Positions 45,985-54,195 of a stretch of 64,000 nt of DNA are shown here, piece by piece. The translations under genes were made by a program, and so were the position numbers. This DNA comes from Bacteroidetes bacterium 41-46. GTDB lineage: Bacteria; Bacteroidota; Bacteroidia; Bacteroidales; UBA932. Location: contig MKTA01000006.1 in assembly GCA_001897515.1 (NCBI GenBank), forward strand, positions 1 to 64,000, read 5' to 3'. Every line of letters starts with the position of its first letter. Position 1 is the stretch's first letter. The notes beneath the pieces were generated by a model. The model had not been told where the DNA came from and made no database searches. It saw nothing but the letters and a program-made list of their open reading frames with translations.

Positions 45985-48264
45985 TTAGTTAGGCTTGCTG
46001 CTCATCTCAAACACAAGAAGGCCTCCTTGCATTATATCATAGTGAGTTATATTAGGAAAGTCAAGCTCAGTTCCGTTTAATATAACCCTTTTAACATAAA
46101 CATTGTTCACAGATTGATTTTTAGTCTCAATCCTGAATTTGTTTCCATTCTCCAGATTTAATGTAGCAGACACAATCAGTGGACTGCCAAGGTAATAAAC
46201 GGTACTGCCCGGAGCTACAGGATAAAATCCCATTGCGCTGAATATGTACCATGCACTCATCTGTCCACAGTCATCATTGCCGCTCAGCCCGTCTGTGTGT
46301 GGCTTATATTTTGTCTCTAAAATATTTCTTATATGTTTCTGCCCTTTCCAAAGCTCGTCTGTGTGGTTGTACAGATATGCAACATGGTGTGACGGCTCAT
46401 TTCCGTGAACATATGAGCCAATAATACCCTCTCGCGTTATGTCTTCTGTATTTTCAAAATGTTTGTCCGGTAGGTGCATGGAAAATAGAGTGTCAAGATA
46501 GTCTGAAAATTTTCTTTTACCTCCCATAAGTTTGATCAGGCCATTTGGATCGTGAGGGACATACAGCGAGTAATTCCATGCGTTTCCTTCAATAAATCCC
46601 TGTCCGTGAGTGTCCAGAGGATCAAACTCCTTTTTGAAACTTCCATTGGAAAGCTTTGGCCTCATAAATCCTGTCTCTTTATCAAACAGATTCTTATAGT
46701 TTCTTGAACGGATTATAAATTCATGGAATATCCGGACATTTCCAATTTTCTCAGCCATCATTGCAATAGCCCAGTCGTCGTATGCATACTCAAGAGTCTT
46801 GGAAACTGAATTCCCACTTACATCCTCAGGCAGATAGCCCCTTTTTATATACTCATCTATGCCGTCATAGTATTTGTTGTTAGCTGTTGATACAGCAGCT
46901 TCCAGTGCCTTCTCATAATCAAACCCCTTTATATTCTTAACCATTGCATCCGCAAGAAGAGAGACAGAGTGATAACCAATCATACACCAATTCTCATTTG
47001 CATGATGTGACCAAACAGGAAGCATTTTATGGACGCTTTGGTCATAGTGGGCTAACATTGAGTTTATTATGTCAGAATTCCTCTTCTGCTGAATAATGTT
47101 ATACAGGGGGTGCAGTGCTCTGTATGTATCCCAGAGAGAGAGTGTTGTGTAATTTATGAATTTTTCTGCCTTATGAATATTTTGATCAATTCCACGGTAT
47201 TCTCCGTTAACATCCATATACTCCGTTGTCCCAATGAAGGCGTGGTACATTGAGGTGTAAAAATTTGTCAGGTCATCCTCTCTAAGGCTCTCTACCTCAA
47301 TTTTACCAAGCTCTCTGTCCCATTCTTCAAAAGCTCTCCTTCTATATAGATTGAAATCCTTATGGGGTGCCTCCTGCTGAAGGTTTAACAGGGCGTTCCG
47401 TGTACTCACAGGTGAAAGTGCAACTCTTATAAGTATCTCTTCATCCTCTTCCGTCTCAAAATCAAAATAGGCTCTCAGCTGAGGAGCGGCCATCTCCGGG
47501 AAGTTGCTCTCCTGATTAAATCTCCTCCAAAAGCCTTTATAGATAGTGTTGTCGCTAAAAGATTTGTGCCCGTAATTTTTAAATGGTTTTGAAAATTTAA
47601 TGGCAAAAAACTGAGTTCGGGTGCGTCCCCACCCGTTAGTCTGTCTGTAACCTGTTATTGTAGTTCTATCTTCCACTCTCAGAAAGGTCCAAATGTTCTT
47701 TCCCGGATAGTTGTATATCCCGTGGACAAGGTCAAGTATTATATGTGCACTGTCAGATTCTGGAAAGGTGTATTTGTGAATCCCCACCCTTGAAGTTGCA
47801 GTCAGTTCTGCCTTAATTCTGTAATCATCAAGGAATACGCTATAGTATCCAGCTTCTGCAATTTCATTATCGTGTCTGAAAAGTGACCTGAAACCCTCTT
47901 TGTGTTTGTCTGCAGTTCCCGGATTTAGCCTTAATACACCTGTTGTTGGCATAATCAGGATGTCACCAAGATCAGAATGGCCTGTGCCACTAAAGTGAGT
48001 ATGACTGAATCCAACAATTGTACTGTCCGGATATTGATAACCTGCACAGTATTTGTAAACTTCTTTATTGTATAATCCGTTAACTGAATAGCTGATTGTA
48101 TCTGTATCCGGACTGAGTTGAACCATTCCGAATGGCACAGTTGCTCCCGGATAGGTGTGCCCCATTTTTTCCGTTCCAATAAGTGGATTGACATATTTTG
48201 CAGGAGACTTTGCAGTCCAGGTTTGTGTGGATGCTATTAATGCCAATATTATCAGAAGATTCAT
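45985..48264 (-). CDS. GH92-family exo-alpha-mannosidase-like glycosidase
   Basis: This 759-residue protein resembles family GH92, Ca2+-dependent exo-acting alpha-mannosidases that trim host or yeast glycans. A short signal peptide (about 1-18) suggests periplasmic or surface location. The N-terminal beta-sandwich begins YVNPLIGTEKMGHTYPGATVPFGM. The (alpha/alpha)6 barrel has the active-site regions FIEGNAWNYSLYVPHD, HGNEPSHHVAYLYN and GNDDCGQMSAWYIFSAMGFYP. There is no SusCD pair in this operon. It follows an acyltransferase gene by 2 bases. Confidence 0.94.
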   Translation of the reverse strand: MNLLIILALIASTQTWTAKSPAKYVNPLIGTEKMGHTYPGATVPFGMVQLSPDTDTISYSVNGLYNKEVYKYCAGYQYPDSTIVGFSHTHFSGTGHSDLGDILIMPTTGVLRLNPGTADKHKEGFRSLFRHDNEIAEAGYYSVFLDDYRIKAELTATSRVGIHKYTFPESDSAHIILDLVHGIYNYPGKNIWTFLRVEDRTTITGYRQTNGWGRTRTQFFAIKFSKPFKNYGHKSFSDNTIYKGFWRRFNQESNFPEMAAPQLRAYFDFETEEDEEILIRVALSPVSTRNALLNLQQEAPHKDFNLYRRRAFEEWDRELGKIEVESLREDDLTNFYTSMYHAFIGTTEYMDVNGEYRGIDQNIHKAEKFINYTTLSLWDTYRALHPLYNIIQQKRNSDIINSMLAHYDQSVHKMLPVWSHHANENWCMIGYHSVSLLADAMVKNIKGFDYEKALEAAVSTANNKYYDGIDEYIKRGYLPEDVSGNSVSKTLEYAYDDWAIAMMAEKIGNVRIFHEFIIRSRNYKNLFDKETGFMRPKLSNGSFKKEFDPLDTHGQGFIEGNAWNYSLYVPHDPNGLIKLMGGKRKFSDYLDTLFSMHLPDKHFENTEDITREGIIGSYVHGNEPSHHVAYLYNHTDELWKGQKHIRNILETKYKPHTDGLSGNDDCGQMSAWYIFSAMGFYPVAPGSTVYYLGSPLIVSATLNLENGNKFRIETKNQSVNNVYVKRVILNGTELDFPNITHYDIMQGGLLVFEMSSKPN

Positions 48265-48266
48265 AA

Positions 48267-49070
48267 TTATAAATTATAAGTAATCTCTCTTATCTCTTGT
48301 GCCCATTCAAAGTGGCTCTTTGATTTATTAAAGCTCTCCCATGATATTGGTTTCCCTATCGTTACCCTTATAGTTTGGCCTTTTTTAAGAAATATTTCAT
48401 GGGGGAGGAGCATTAGTTCAATATTTGCTTTAATCCCTAAAAACCTTCTTATGTTGTTAATTCTATAAAAAAGCTTAGAATTTGTGCCGTGAAAATGGAG
48501 AGGAACAATGTCCCTTTTATGTGCAATGGCTTTGGTAATAAAACTCTTTTGCCATGGTAGGTCCTGCACCTTCCCATCTCTTTTTCTGGAGACGATTCCG
48601 GCCGGAAAATGTGTAATAGCCACATCCATACCATATGTTGCCTCAATGGCTTTCAGGTACTCTTTTGATGATCCGTCAAATACATTTACTGCAACAACAA
48701 ACTCATTTAGTTGAGGGATAAATCTGAAGGAATCGTTGGCAATGGCTTTCAGAGTTCCATATTTTTCGGATACTATGCTGGTAAGAACCAAACCATCTGC
48801 AAATCCAAACGGATGGTTGGCAGCGAAAAAACATCTTCTGTTGTCAGGCAAATTCTCCAGCCCTTCAGCCTCAATTTTAATCTGGAACTCATCAAGCAGA
48901 GCCCTGAGAAAATCTGCCCCTTTAAGATCTGAGTATTTATTGAGAATAATATTTATCTCCTCTTCATGAACAATTCTGGAGATGATTTTAATTATCCACG
49001 CCGGGAGATACCTGAGAAATCCCCTGTTTCTCTCCCTCAATGCCTTCTCAATATCTATATATTTTGTCAT
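48267..49070 (-). CDS. Acyltransferase of the lysophosphatidic/glycerol acyltransferase family
   Basis: The 267-residue protein has the acyltransferase motif I in a variant form, NHPFGFADG (His then Asp six residues later), and the later block FPAGIVSRKRDG. These are as in PlsC-like proteins and the hemolysin/ornithine-lipid acyltransferases of Bacteroidota. It probably moves an acyl chain from acyl-ACP to a lysophospholipid or an aminolipid at the inner membrane. It sits between an SDR gene (13-base gap) and a GH92 gene. The substrate is not known. Confidence 0.85.
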   Translation of the reverse strand: MTKYIDIEKALRERNRGFLRYLPAWIIKIISRIVHEEEINIILNKYSDLKGADFLRALLDEFQIKIEAEGLENLPDNRRCFFAANHPFGFADGLVLTSIVSEKYGTLKAIANDSFRFIPQLNEFVVAVNVFDGSSKEYLKAIEATYGMDVAITHFPAGIVSRKRDGKVQDLPWQKSFITKAIAHKRDIVPLHFHGTNSKLFYRINNIRRFLGIKANIELMLLPHEIFLKKGQTIRVTIGKPISWESFNKSKSHFEWAQEIREITYNL

Positions 49071-49083
49071 CCTCTGTTATTTG

Positions 49084-49995
49084 TTAAAATTCTACCCCTG
49101 TAATCTCCTCAGATACTTTCCAAAGCTTATCGGCAACTGATTTGTCGTATAATTTATCTATCTCCTTTGATACGGCAGGGTAACCTCTCCAGTTATCCCA
49201 TCCGTCCGGGCCTGCAAGCTCCCCGCCATTCAGACTAGGTTCAGTTGCTGCAAAGAGAGTCGGCAATGCCCCCATAGAGGCGGGTTGTCCTACAATTTTG
49301 AAGCCCCAGGTTATTATCCCCGGAGATGGTTTACCGGATCCTCTGGAGGTGAGATTTGTAGCTGATACACCTGGGTGGCAAACTATACTTTTTGTTAGCA
49401 AACCACGCTCCTTTAAAAGCATGTCCAGTCTCTTGCCGAACAGGAGATTTGAATATTTGCTCTGACTGTAGAATTTAAAAGCAGAGTATCCCTTTCCGGC
49501 ATCAAGGTTTTCAAAATCAATTCGTGTCCTTCTTGCAGCTATGCTGCTTACCGTTATAACTCTGGAGCCGGGAATTCCTGACATAAGAGGAAGCAGTAGT
49601 CCTGTCAATGCAAAATGGGCAAGATGATTTGTCCCAAACTGAAGCTCATATCCCTGCTTAGTGAGCTTGAGTGGTGGTACCATTACCCCGGCATTGTTTA
49701 TTAGAATATCCAGTCTCTTATACTTGAGTGCGAATGATTCAGCAAAATGCTTTACGCTTTCAAGATCAGAGAGTTCAATCTCCATGACCTCTACCTTCGC
49801 TCCATTATACTGGCTTTTGATTGATTCTGCCGCTCTTATTCCCTTCTCAATATTTCTGACAGCTATCACAACCTCAGCACCTTTTTGCGCCAAAGATTTT
49901 GCGGCTTCAAGCCCAATTCCGCTTGATCCTCCTGTAATGACTACAATTCTACCATCTTGTGGCCCTATATTGTCTGTGGTCCAGTTATTTTTCAT
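49084..49995 (-). CDS. SDR-family NAD(P)-dependent oxidoreductase
   Basis: This 303-residue short-chain dehydrogenase has VITGGSSGIGLEAAKSL (dinucleotide binding), NNAGVM, and the catalytic pair YSQSK (Tyr and Lys). It resembles retinol dehydrogenase/WWOX-type SDRs. I place the start at 49995 (MKNNWTTDNIGPQDG) because that ATG forms an ATGA overlap with the stop of the racemase-SRPBCC gene; an upstream start would add 12 codons inside that gene. The substrate cannot be predicted. Confidence 0.92.
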   Translation of the reverse strand: MKNNWTTDNIGPQDGRIVVITGGSSGIGLEAAKSLAQKGAEVVIAVRNIEKGIRAAESIKSQYNGAKVEVMEIELSDLESVKHFAESFALKYKRLDILINNAGVMVPPLKLTKQGYELQFGTNHLAHFALTGLLLPLMSGIPGSRVITVSSIAARRTRIDFENLDAGKGYSAFKFYSQSKYSNLLFGKRLDMLLKERGLLTKSIVCHPGVSATNLTSRGSGKPSPGIITWGFKIVGQPASMGALPTLFAATEPSLNGGELAGPDGWDNWRGYPAVSKEIDKLYDKSVADKLWKVSEEITGVEF

Positions 49996-51119
49996 TTTAG
50001 TTCTGATAATGTTTTGACAATCTCCTCCCATCCGGCCTCATAACTCTCTCTGCAGAGAGCCGGACCTCCATCCGATAAATTCTCAATTCCTTTGTGCGAA
50101 AGCCTTACAAATGTTCTTACTTCTCCCGGTTCATCTGCAATCTCTTCTAATTCCCATGATAATATTGTCTCGCCTTTTGAGTGGTTTGGGTGTGTCCAGG
50201 TGTGTTTTAGTAATTTTTCCGGTATAACTTCAAGAACTTTACATCTGTGCAGAAACTGATTCTCTCCGCCAGGCTCATAAAAACTAAATGTTTCGCCCAC
50301 TTTAACTGTAAAGTCAGGAATGTCAAAATACCAAATTTTCATCCTCTCCCTATCGGTTAAATTCTTCCAGACCTCAGAAGCAGACATCTCAACTACTCTT
50401 TCAATCACTACGGGCTGAAGCTCCATCCCCTGCAGTGCGAAATCCACTGCCTTATATGCATGTATTTTAGTTGTATCAAAGATCGGGATATCAACATCTT
50501 TCTCTCCAATTAGGAGGGGAATTTCTGTACAGCCTAAAATAACTCCCTCTGCACCACTCTCTTTTAATTTATCAATTATACTAATAACCTTTTTTCTTGA
50601 CTCTCCTTTAATCTCTCCTTTTATTAGTTCTTTAAATATTATGTTGTGAACTGTTTCTCTATCAATCTCCTCTGGGACAATGGTCTCAATTCCAAAATTA
50701 TCTTTCAGCTCTTTTTTATAGAACTCCATCTCCATTGTAAACTTGGTCCCTAGTAATCCTACTTTTTGAAATCCCCAAAGCGATATAGCATCTCCGGTGG
50801 CGTGGGCAATATGAATAAAGGGGACTGAGATATTTTCTATTATAGCATCTTTGCACAGGTGCATAGTGTTAGTACATAGAACAATAGCCTCAGCTCCGGC
50901 TTTTTCGCATCTTAAGGCTGAATCGGCCATGATTGAGTTTAGCTTATTCCAGTCACCACTATGTTGAAGGCTTACAATCTGATCAAAATCTACAGTGTAC
51001 ATTACACTTTTGCAAGAGTGATTTCCTCCTGCCAACTCTTTTACCCTTCTGTTGATTAATTGGTAGTAAACAACAGAAGACTCCCAGCTCATTCCGCCAA
51101 TAAGTCCTATTGTCTTCAT
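49992..51119 (-). CDS. Fusion of an aspartate/glutamate racemase and an SRPBCC (AHSA1-like) domain
   Basis: Residues 1-231 form a YgeA-like aspartate/glutamate racemase (MKTIGLIGGMSWESS), with the two catalytic cysteines in LCTNTMH (Cys82) and GCTEIP (Cys197). Residues about 232-375 form an SRPBCC/AHSA1 domain (VVEMSASEVWKNLTDRERMKIW), a hydrophobic-pocket fold often found as a single protein. The two parts join without a stop or gap in one 375-residue frame. Both seem intact. The SRPBCC half begins with a Met (residue 232), so it could be an internal start. It lies 10 bases after the DUF2007-like gene. The combined function is unknown. Confidence 0.9.
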   Translation of the reverse strand: MKTIGLIGGMSWESSVVYYQLINRRVKELAGGNHSCKSVMYTVDFDQIVSLQHSGDWNKLNSIMADSALRCEKAGAEAIVLCTNTMHLCKDAIIENISVPFIHIAHATGDAISLWGFQKVGLLGTKFTMEMEFYKKELKDNFGIETIVPEEIDRETVHNIIFKELIKGEIKGESRKKVISIIDKLKESGAEGVILGCTEIPLLIGEKDVDIPIFDTTKIHAYKAVDFALQGMELQPVVIERVVEMSASEVWKNLTDRERMKIWYFDIPDFTVKVGETFSFYEPGGENQFLHRCKVLEVIPEKLLKHTWTHPNHSKGETILSWELEEIADEPGEVRTFVRLSHKGIENLSDGGPALCRESYEAGWEEIVKTLSELK

Positions 51120-51129
51120 ATGGATGGAT

Positions 51130-51378
51130 TTACTCTTCCTCTTTTAGATTGTTCAGATACTCATTGACAACAGTCAGAGCCCTCTCTTTGTCTGCTTCGG
51201 ATACGCTAACCTTAACGGCTCCTACACCACCGGGTTCTGTTCCAAAGGGAAGGAGTGTGCCAATAATATCGTTTTTAAGATACGACTCTATCCCTTCATT
51301 CTCCAATAGATTTTTCACCATTCCGGCCTGCCAGGAGTTGCCTGCAAATACCTCGGCACTATTAGTTTTATCATTCAT
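51130..51378 (-). CDS. DUF2007-like putative signal-transducing protein
   Basis: This small cytosolic protein of 82 residues (start at 51378, MNDKTNSAEVF) has the pattern SWQAGMVKNLLENEGIESYLKND, followed by KVSVSEADKERALTVVNEYL. This resembles DUF2007, a PII-like ferredoxin fold. The function of the family is not established. It heads the long minus-strand operon that runs to the pirin gene. An upstream in-frame start adding 11 codons is possible. Confidence 0.8.
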   Translation of the reverse strand: MNDKTNSAEVFAGNSWQAGMVKNLLENEGIESYLKNDIIGTLLPFGTEPGGVGAVKVSVSEADKERALTVVNEYLNNLKEEE

Positions 51379-51398
51379 TCGGCTGAGCTTTATTTTGT

Positions 51399-51406
51399 CA
51401 AATGTA
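51399..51406 (-). promoter_or_regulatory. Candidate -7 element for the DUF2007-to-pirin operon
   Basis: On the minus strand TACATTTG matches TAnnTTTG, 20 bases before the chosen start at 51378. The upstream TTTG at the usual spacing is not seen. The opposing -7 of the MATE gene lies 28 bases away. Confidence 0.4.
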
Positions 51407-51434
51407 AACATTCTTTCCTTACCAACATAATGTG

Positions 51435-51442
51435 TAACTTTG
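51435..51442 (+). promoter_or_regulatory. Candidate -7 element for the MATE-kinase operon
   Basis: TAACTTTG is an exact match to the -7 consensus, 5 bases before the ATG at 51448 and 20 before the ATG at 51463. If active, it rules out the upstream ATG at 51430 as the start. Confidence 0.45.
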
Positions 51443-51447
51443 AGGCT

Positions 51448-52785
51448 ATGGAAAGAAAAGGCATGCCGACATCACTTGGCACTGAAAGGGTATGGAAACT
51501 GCTTATGCAGTATGCTGTCCCATCGGTTATTGCTATGACCGCTTCATCCCTTTATAATATTACCGACAGTATATTTATAGGGCAGGGGGTTGGAGCACTG
51601 GCTATATCCGGACTGGCAATCTCATTCCCACTGATGAATCTGTCGGCTGCAATTGGCACACTTGTAGGGGCAGGGGCAGCTAACCTGATCTCATTAAGAC
51701 TTGGACAGAAAGATTACAATAGTGCCAATAAGATTTTGGGCAATGTAGTAACTCTTACAACAATTCTTGGATTGGCATACACAGTGGTGGTGCTCTCTTT
51801 TTTAAAACCGATTTTAAGTTTTTTTGGAGCGAGCAATGAGACACTTCCGTATGCTTTGGAGTATATGACAATAATTACAATAGGCAATGTTGTGACACAT
51901 ATGTATTTTGGTCTCAATGCACTTGTCAGATCTTCCGGGCATCCTGCAAAGTCTATGTATGCCACCATCTTTACGGTTATAATTAATGTTATACTTACAC
52001 CTTTTTTTATTTATGTATTGGGGATGGGAATAAGGGGTGCTGCCATTGCTACTGTATTGTCTCAGATTATATTGCTTGTATGGCAGTTCAGGTTTTTTAC
52101 AGATAAAAATAATTTTATCCGTATTACCAAAGAGAACCTGAGAGTTGACAAGAAGATAGTAAAAGATACAATGGCGATAGGTCTTGCTCCATTTCTCATG
52201 AATGCCGTATCAAGCGTCATTGTGATTTTAATTAATCATACACTTGTTAGATATGGCGGAGATCTGGCTGTAGGAGCTTATGGAATAATGAACAGAGTTG
52301 CCATGCTATTTGGGATGGTGGTGATGGGGCTTACCATGGGGATGCAGCCAATTGCAGGATATAATTATGGCGCAGGACTTTATAAAAGAGTAAATATTGT
52401 TCTGAAACAAACTATCTTACTCGGAACAGCCGTAATGACTGCCGGATTCCTGCTTGGAGAATTTTTTCCTGCGACTGCGTCTTCTCTCTTTAGCAATGAT
52501 AAAGAGCTTCTGGATATAACAGTACCGGGAATGAGAATAGGTTTTGCGGCCTTTCCGATTATTGGTATGCAGATGGTCTCTTCAAACTTCTTTCAGAGCA
52601 TTGGTAAACCAGGGAAGGCAATCTATATGTCGCTCTCCAGACAGGTAATATTCCTTATACCTGCTATTTTAATACTTCCGCAGTATTTTGGCATATATGG
52701 TGTGTGGATTAGCTTCCCAGTGGCAGATACTTTAGCTGCCGTAAATTCTGCTATTCTTTTAACTTTACATTTTAAAAAAGGGTAA
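51448..52785 (+). CDS. MATE-family multidrug/metabolite exporter
   Basis: This inner-membrane efflux protein has about 445 residues and 12 transmembrane helices in two homologous halves. The first half has YAVPSVIAMTASSLYNITDSIFIGQGVG, which is the MATE hallmark. The second has NYGAGLYKRVNIVLK. It uses Na+ or H+ gradients in the family at large. The start is uncertain among 51430, 51448 and 51463; the -7 element at 51435-51442 favours the later two, and homologues often begin just before LGTE. The kinase-like gene follows after 2 bases. Confidence 0.94.
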   Translation: MERKGMPTSLGTERVWKLLMQYAVPSVIAMTASSLYNITDSIFIGQGVGALAISGLAISFPLMNLSAAIGTLVGAGAANLISLRLGQKDYNSANKILGNVVTLTTILGLAYTVVVLSFLKPILSFFGASNETLPYALEYMTIITIGNVVTHMYFGLNALVRSSGHPAKSMYATIFTVIINVILTPFFIYVLGMGIRGAAIATVLSQIILLVWQFRFFTDKNNFIRITKENLRVDKKIVKDTMAIGLAPFLMNAVSSVIVILINHTLVRYGGDLAVGAYGIMNRVAMLFGMVVMGLTMGMQPIAGYNYGAGLYKRVNIVLKQTILLGTAVMTAGFLLGEFFPATASSLFSNDKELLDITVPGMRIGFAAFPIIGMQMVSSNFFQSIGKPGKAIYMSLSRQVIFLIPAILILPQYFGIYGVWISFPVADTLAAVNSAILLTLHFKKG

Positions 52786-52787
52786 TT

Positions 52788-53387
52788 ATGAAAGATCTAT
52801 TTTGCATTACAATTGGAAGGCAGCTAGGTAGCGGAGGCAGAAAGATTGGAGAAATGGTTGCTCAGAAACTGGGTATATCGTTTTATGATAAAGAGTTGCT
52901 TAGTATAGCCTCAAAAGAGAGCGGACTTGAAAAGGATTTCTTTGAGAGGGCTGATGAGAAGCAGGCATGGTCTCTTTTTGGAATAACAGAGTACTACTCA
53001 ATGAATCCGCTAAGCGGAGAATCGCTTTTTGTTATTCAGAGCGATGTCATTAAAAGGCTGGCAGAGGAGAAGTCCTGTCTTTTTGTTGGCAGATGTGCAG
53101 ACTATGTCCTGAAGGACAAGACAAGAAGACTGGATGTTTTCATAACAGCTGATGAAGTTGACCGAATATCAAGAGTATCTGAAAAAATGGATATTTCCAG
53201 GGAGAAGGCCAAATCTGTTATTGAGAAGACTGACAGGCAACGTAAGTCATACTACAACTACTTTACTAATAAACACTGGGGAAGATCTGACTCATATCAC
53301 ATCTGTGTAAACTCATCATTAATGGGTGCAGAGGCAACTGCCAATCTGATATGCGATATTGCCAGGATGAGATTTGGTCTTGACTAA
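52788..53387 (+). CDS. Cytidylate kinase-like family protein
   Basis: This 199-residue protein belongs to the cytidylate-kinase-like group found in many gut anaerobes. The N-terminal phosphate-binding region is TIGRQLGSGGRKIGE (about 8-22). YDKELL follows at about 42, then a Lid-like segment with RVSEKMDISREKAK. The family is separate from true Cmk, and its substrate is unknown. It is co-transcribed with the MATE exporter, 2 bases away. Its stop codon overlaps the convergent K+ channel gene by 4 bases. Confidence 0.88.
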   Translation: MKDLFCITIGRQLGSGGRKIGEMVAQKLGISFYDKELLSIASKESGLEKDFFERADEKQAWSLFGITEYYSMNPLSGESLFVIQSDVIKRLAEEKSCLFVGRCADYVLKDKTRRLDVFITADEVDRISRVSEKMDISREKAKSVIEKTDRQRKSYYNYFTNKHWGRSDSYHICVNSSLMGAEATANLICDIARMRFGLD

Positions 53388-54193
53388 CTGTTTTTGTCTT
53401 CACTTTTAGCAGGAACACCACATCTGCTACAGAACCTATCCGTATCTCTAAGTTTATTTCCACAATTTTCACAAATTCCTCCCCTCTCAGAGGTTCGTGA
53501 CATCTCATATGTAAGAATACCTGTAGGGACAGCAATTATAGCATATCCCATAAGCATAATCAGCGATGATATTATTTTTCCGACAACCGTAACCGGCACG
53601 ACATCCCCATATCCAACGGTAGTAATAGTGATAATAGCCCAGTAAATACTTTGAGGAATACTTGTGAATCCGTTAGTACCACCTTCAACCACATACATTA
53701 TACTCCCTAGTATTACTACAAAAGCAATCATAGTAGACAGAAATATGCCAATTTTATAGAAGCTTGATCTTAGTGCCCTCATTAAAAAAAGTGCTTCAGA
53801 ATAGAATCGCATAAGGCGAAGTATTCTGAAGACTCTGAGTAATCTGAGAACTCTTACAACCAGTAAGTACTGATATCCGTAAAAGACAAGACTAAGGTAT
53901 GTTGGCAGAATGGCAAGGATATCAACAACTCCCCAAAAGCTGAAAATATACCTGTAAGGTCTCTTTGAAACATAAACTCTAATAGCATACTCAACAGTAA
54001 AAAGAATTGTGAAAAACCACTCAAAAATATCAAAAGCAACATCTAATACCGGATGAATGTCAGGCAGACTATCCAGCACAGCTATCAGGATACTGGACAA
54101 TATGCACCACATAAGCAAAATGTCAAAATTACGACCTCTCTTAGTGTCGCTGTAAAAAATGATTCTGTACAATCTCTCTTTATCGATCTTCAT
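53384..54193 (-). CDS. Voltage-gated-type potassium channel with a C-terminal zinc ribbon
   Basis: This ion channel of 269 residues has six transmembrane helices. S4 carries a row of Arg at 3-residue steps (VVRVLRLLRVFRILRLMR), and the pore has the K+ filter TTVGYGD. After S6 comes a short linker and a zinc ribbon in the last about 30 residues (CENCG, then CSRCG). I choose the ATG at 54193; an in-frame TTG two codons earlier is less likely. It lies 2 bases after the MscS gene, so an osmotic or membrane-potential role is likely. The zinc ribbon could be a redox or metal sensor for gating, but this is a guess. Confidence 0.92.
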   Translation of the reverse strand: MKIDKERLYRIIFYSDTKRGRNFDILLMWCILSSILIAVLDSLPDIHPVLDVAFDIFEWFFTILFTVEYAIRVYVSKRPYRYIFSFWGVVDILAILPTYLSLVFYGYQYLLVVRVLRLLRVFRILRLMRFYSEALFLMRALRSSFYKIGIFLSTMIAFVVILGSIMYVVEGGTNGFTSIPQSIYWAIITITTVGYGDVVPVTVVGKIISSLIMLMGYAIIAVPTGILTYEMSRTSERGGICENCGNKLRDTDRFCSRCGVPAKSEDKNS

Positions 54194-54195
54194 AA

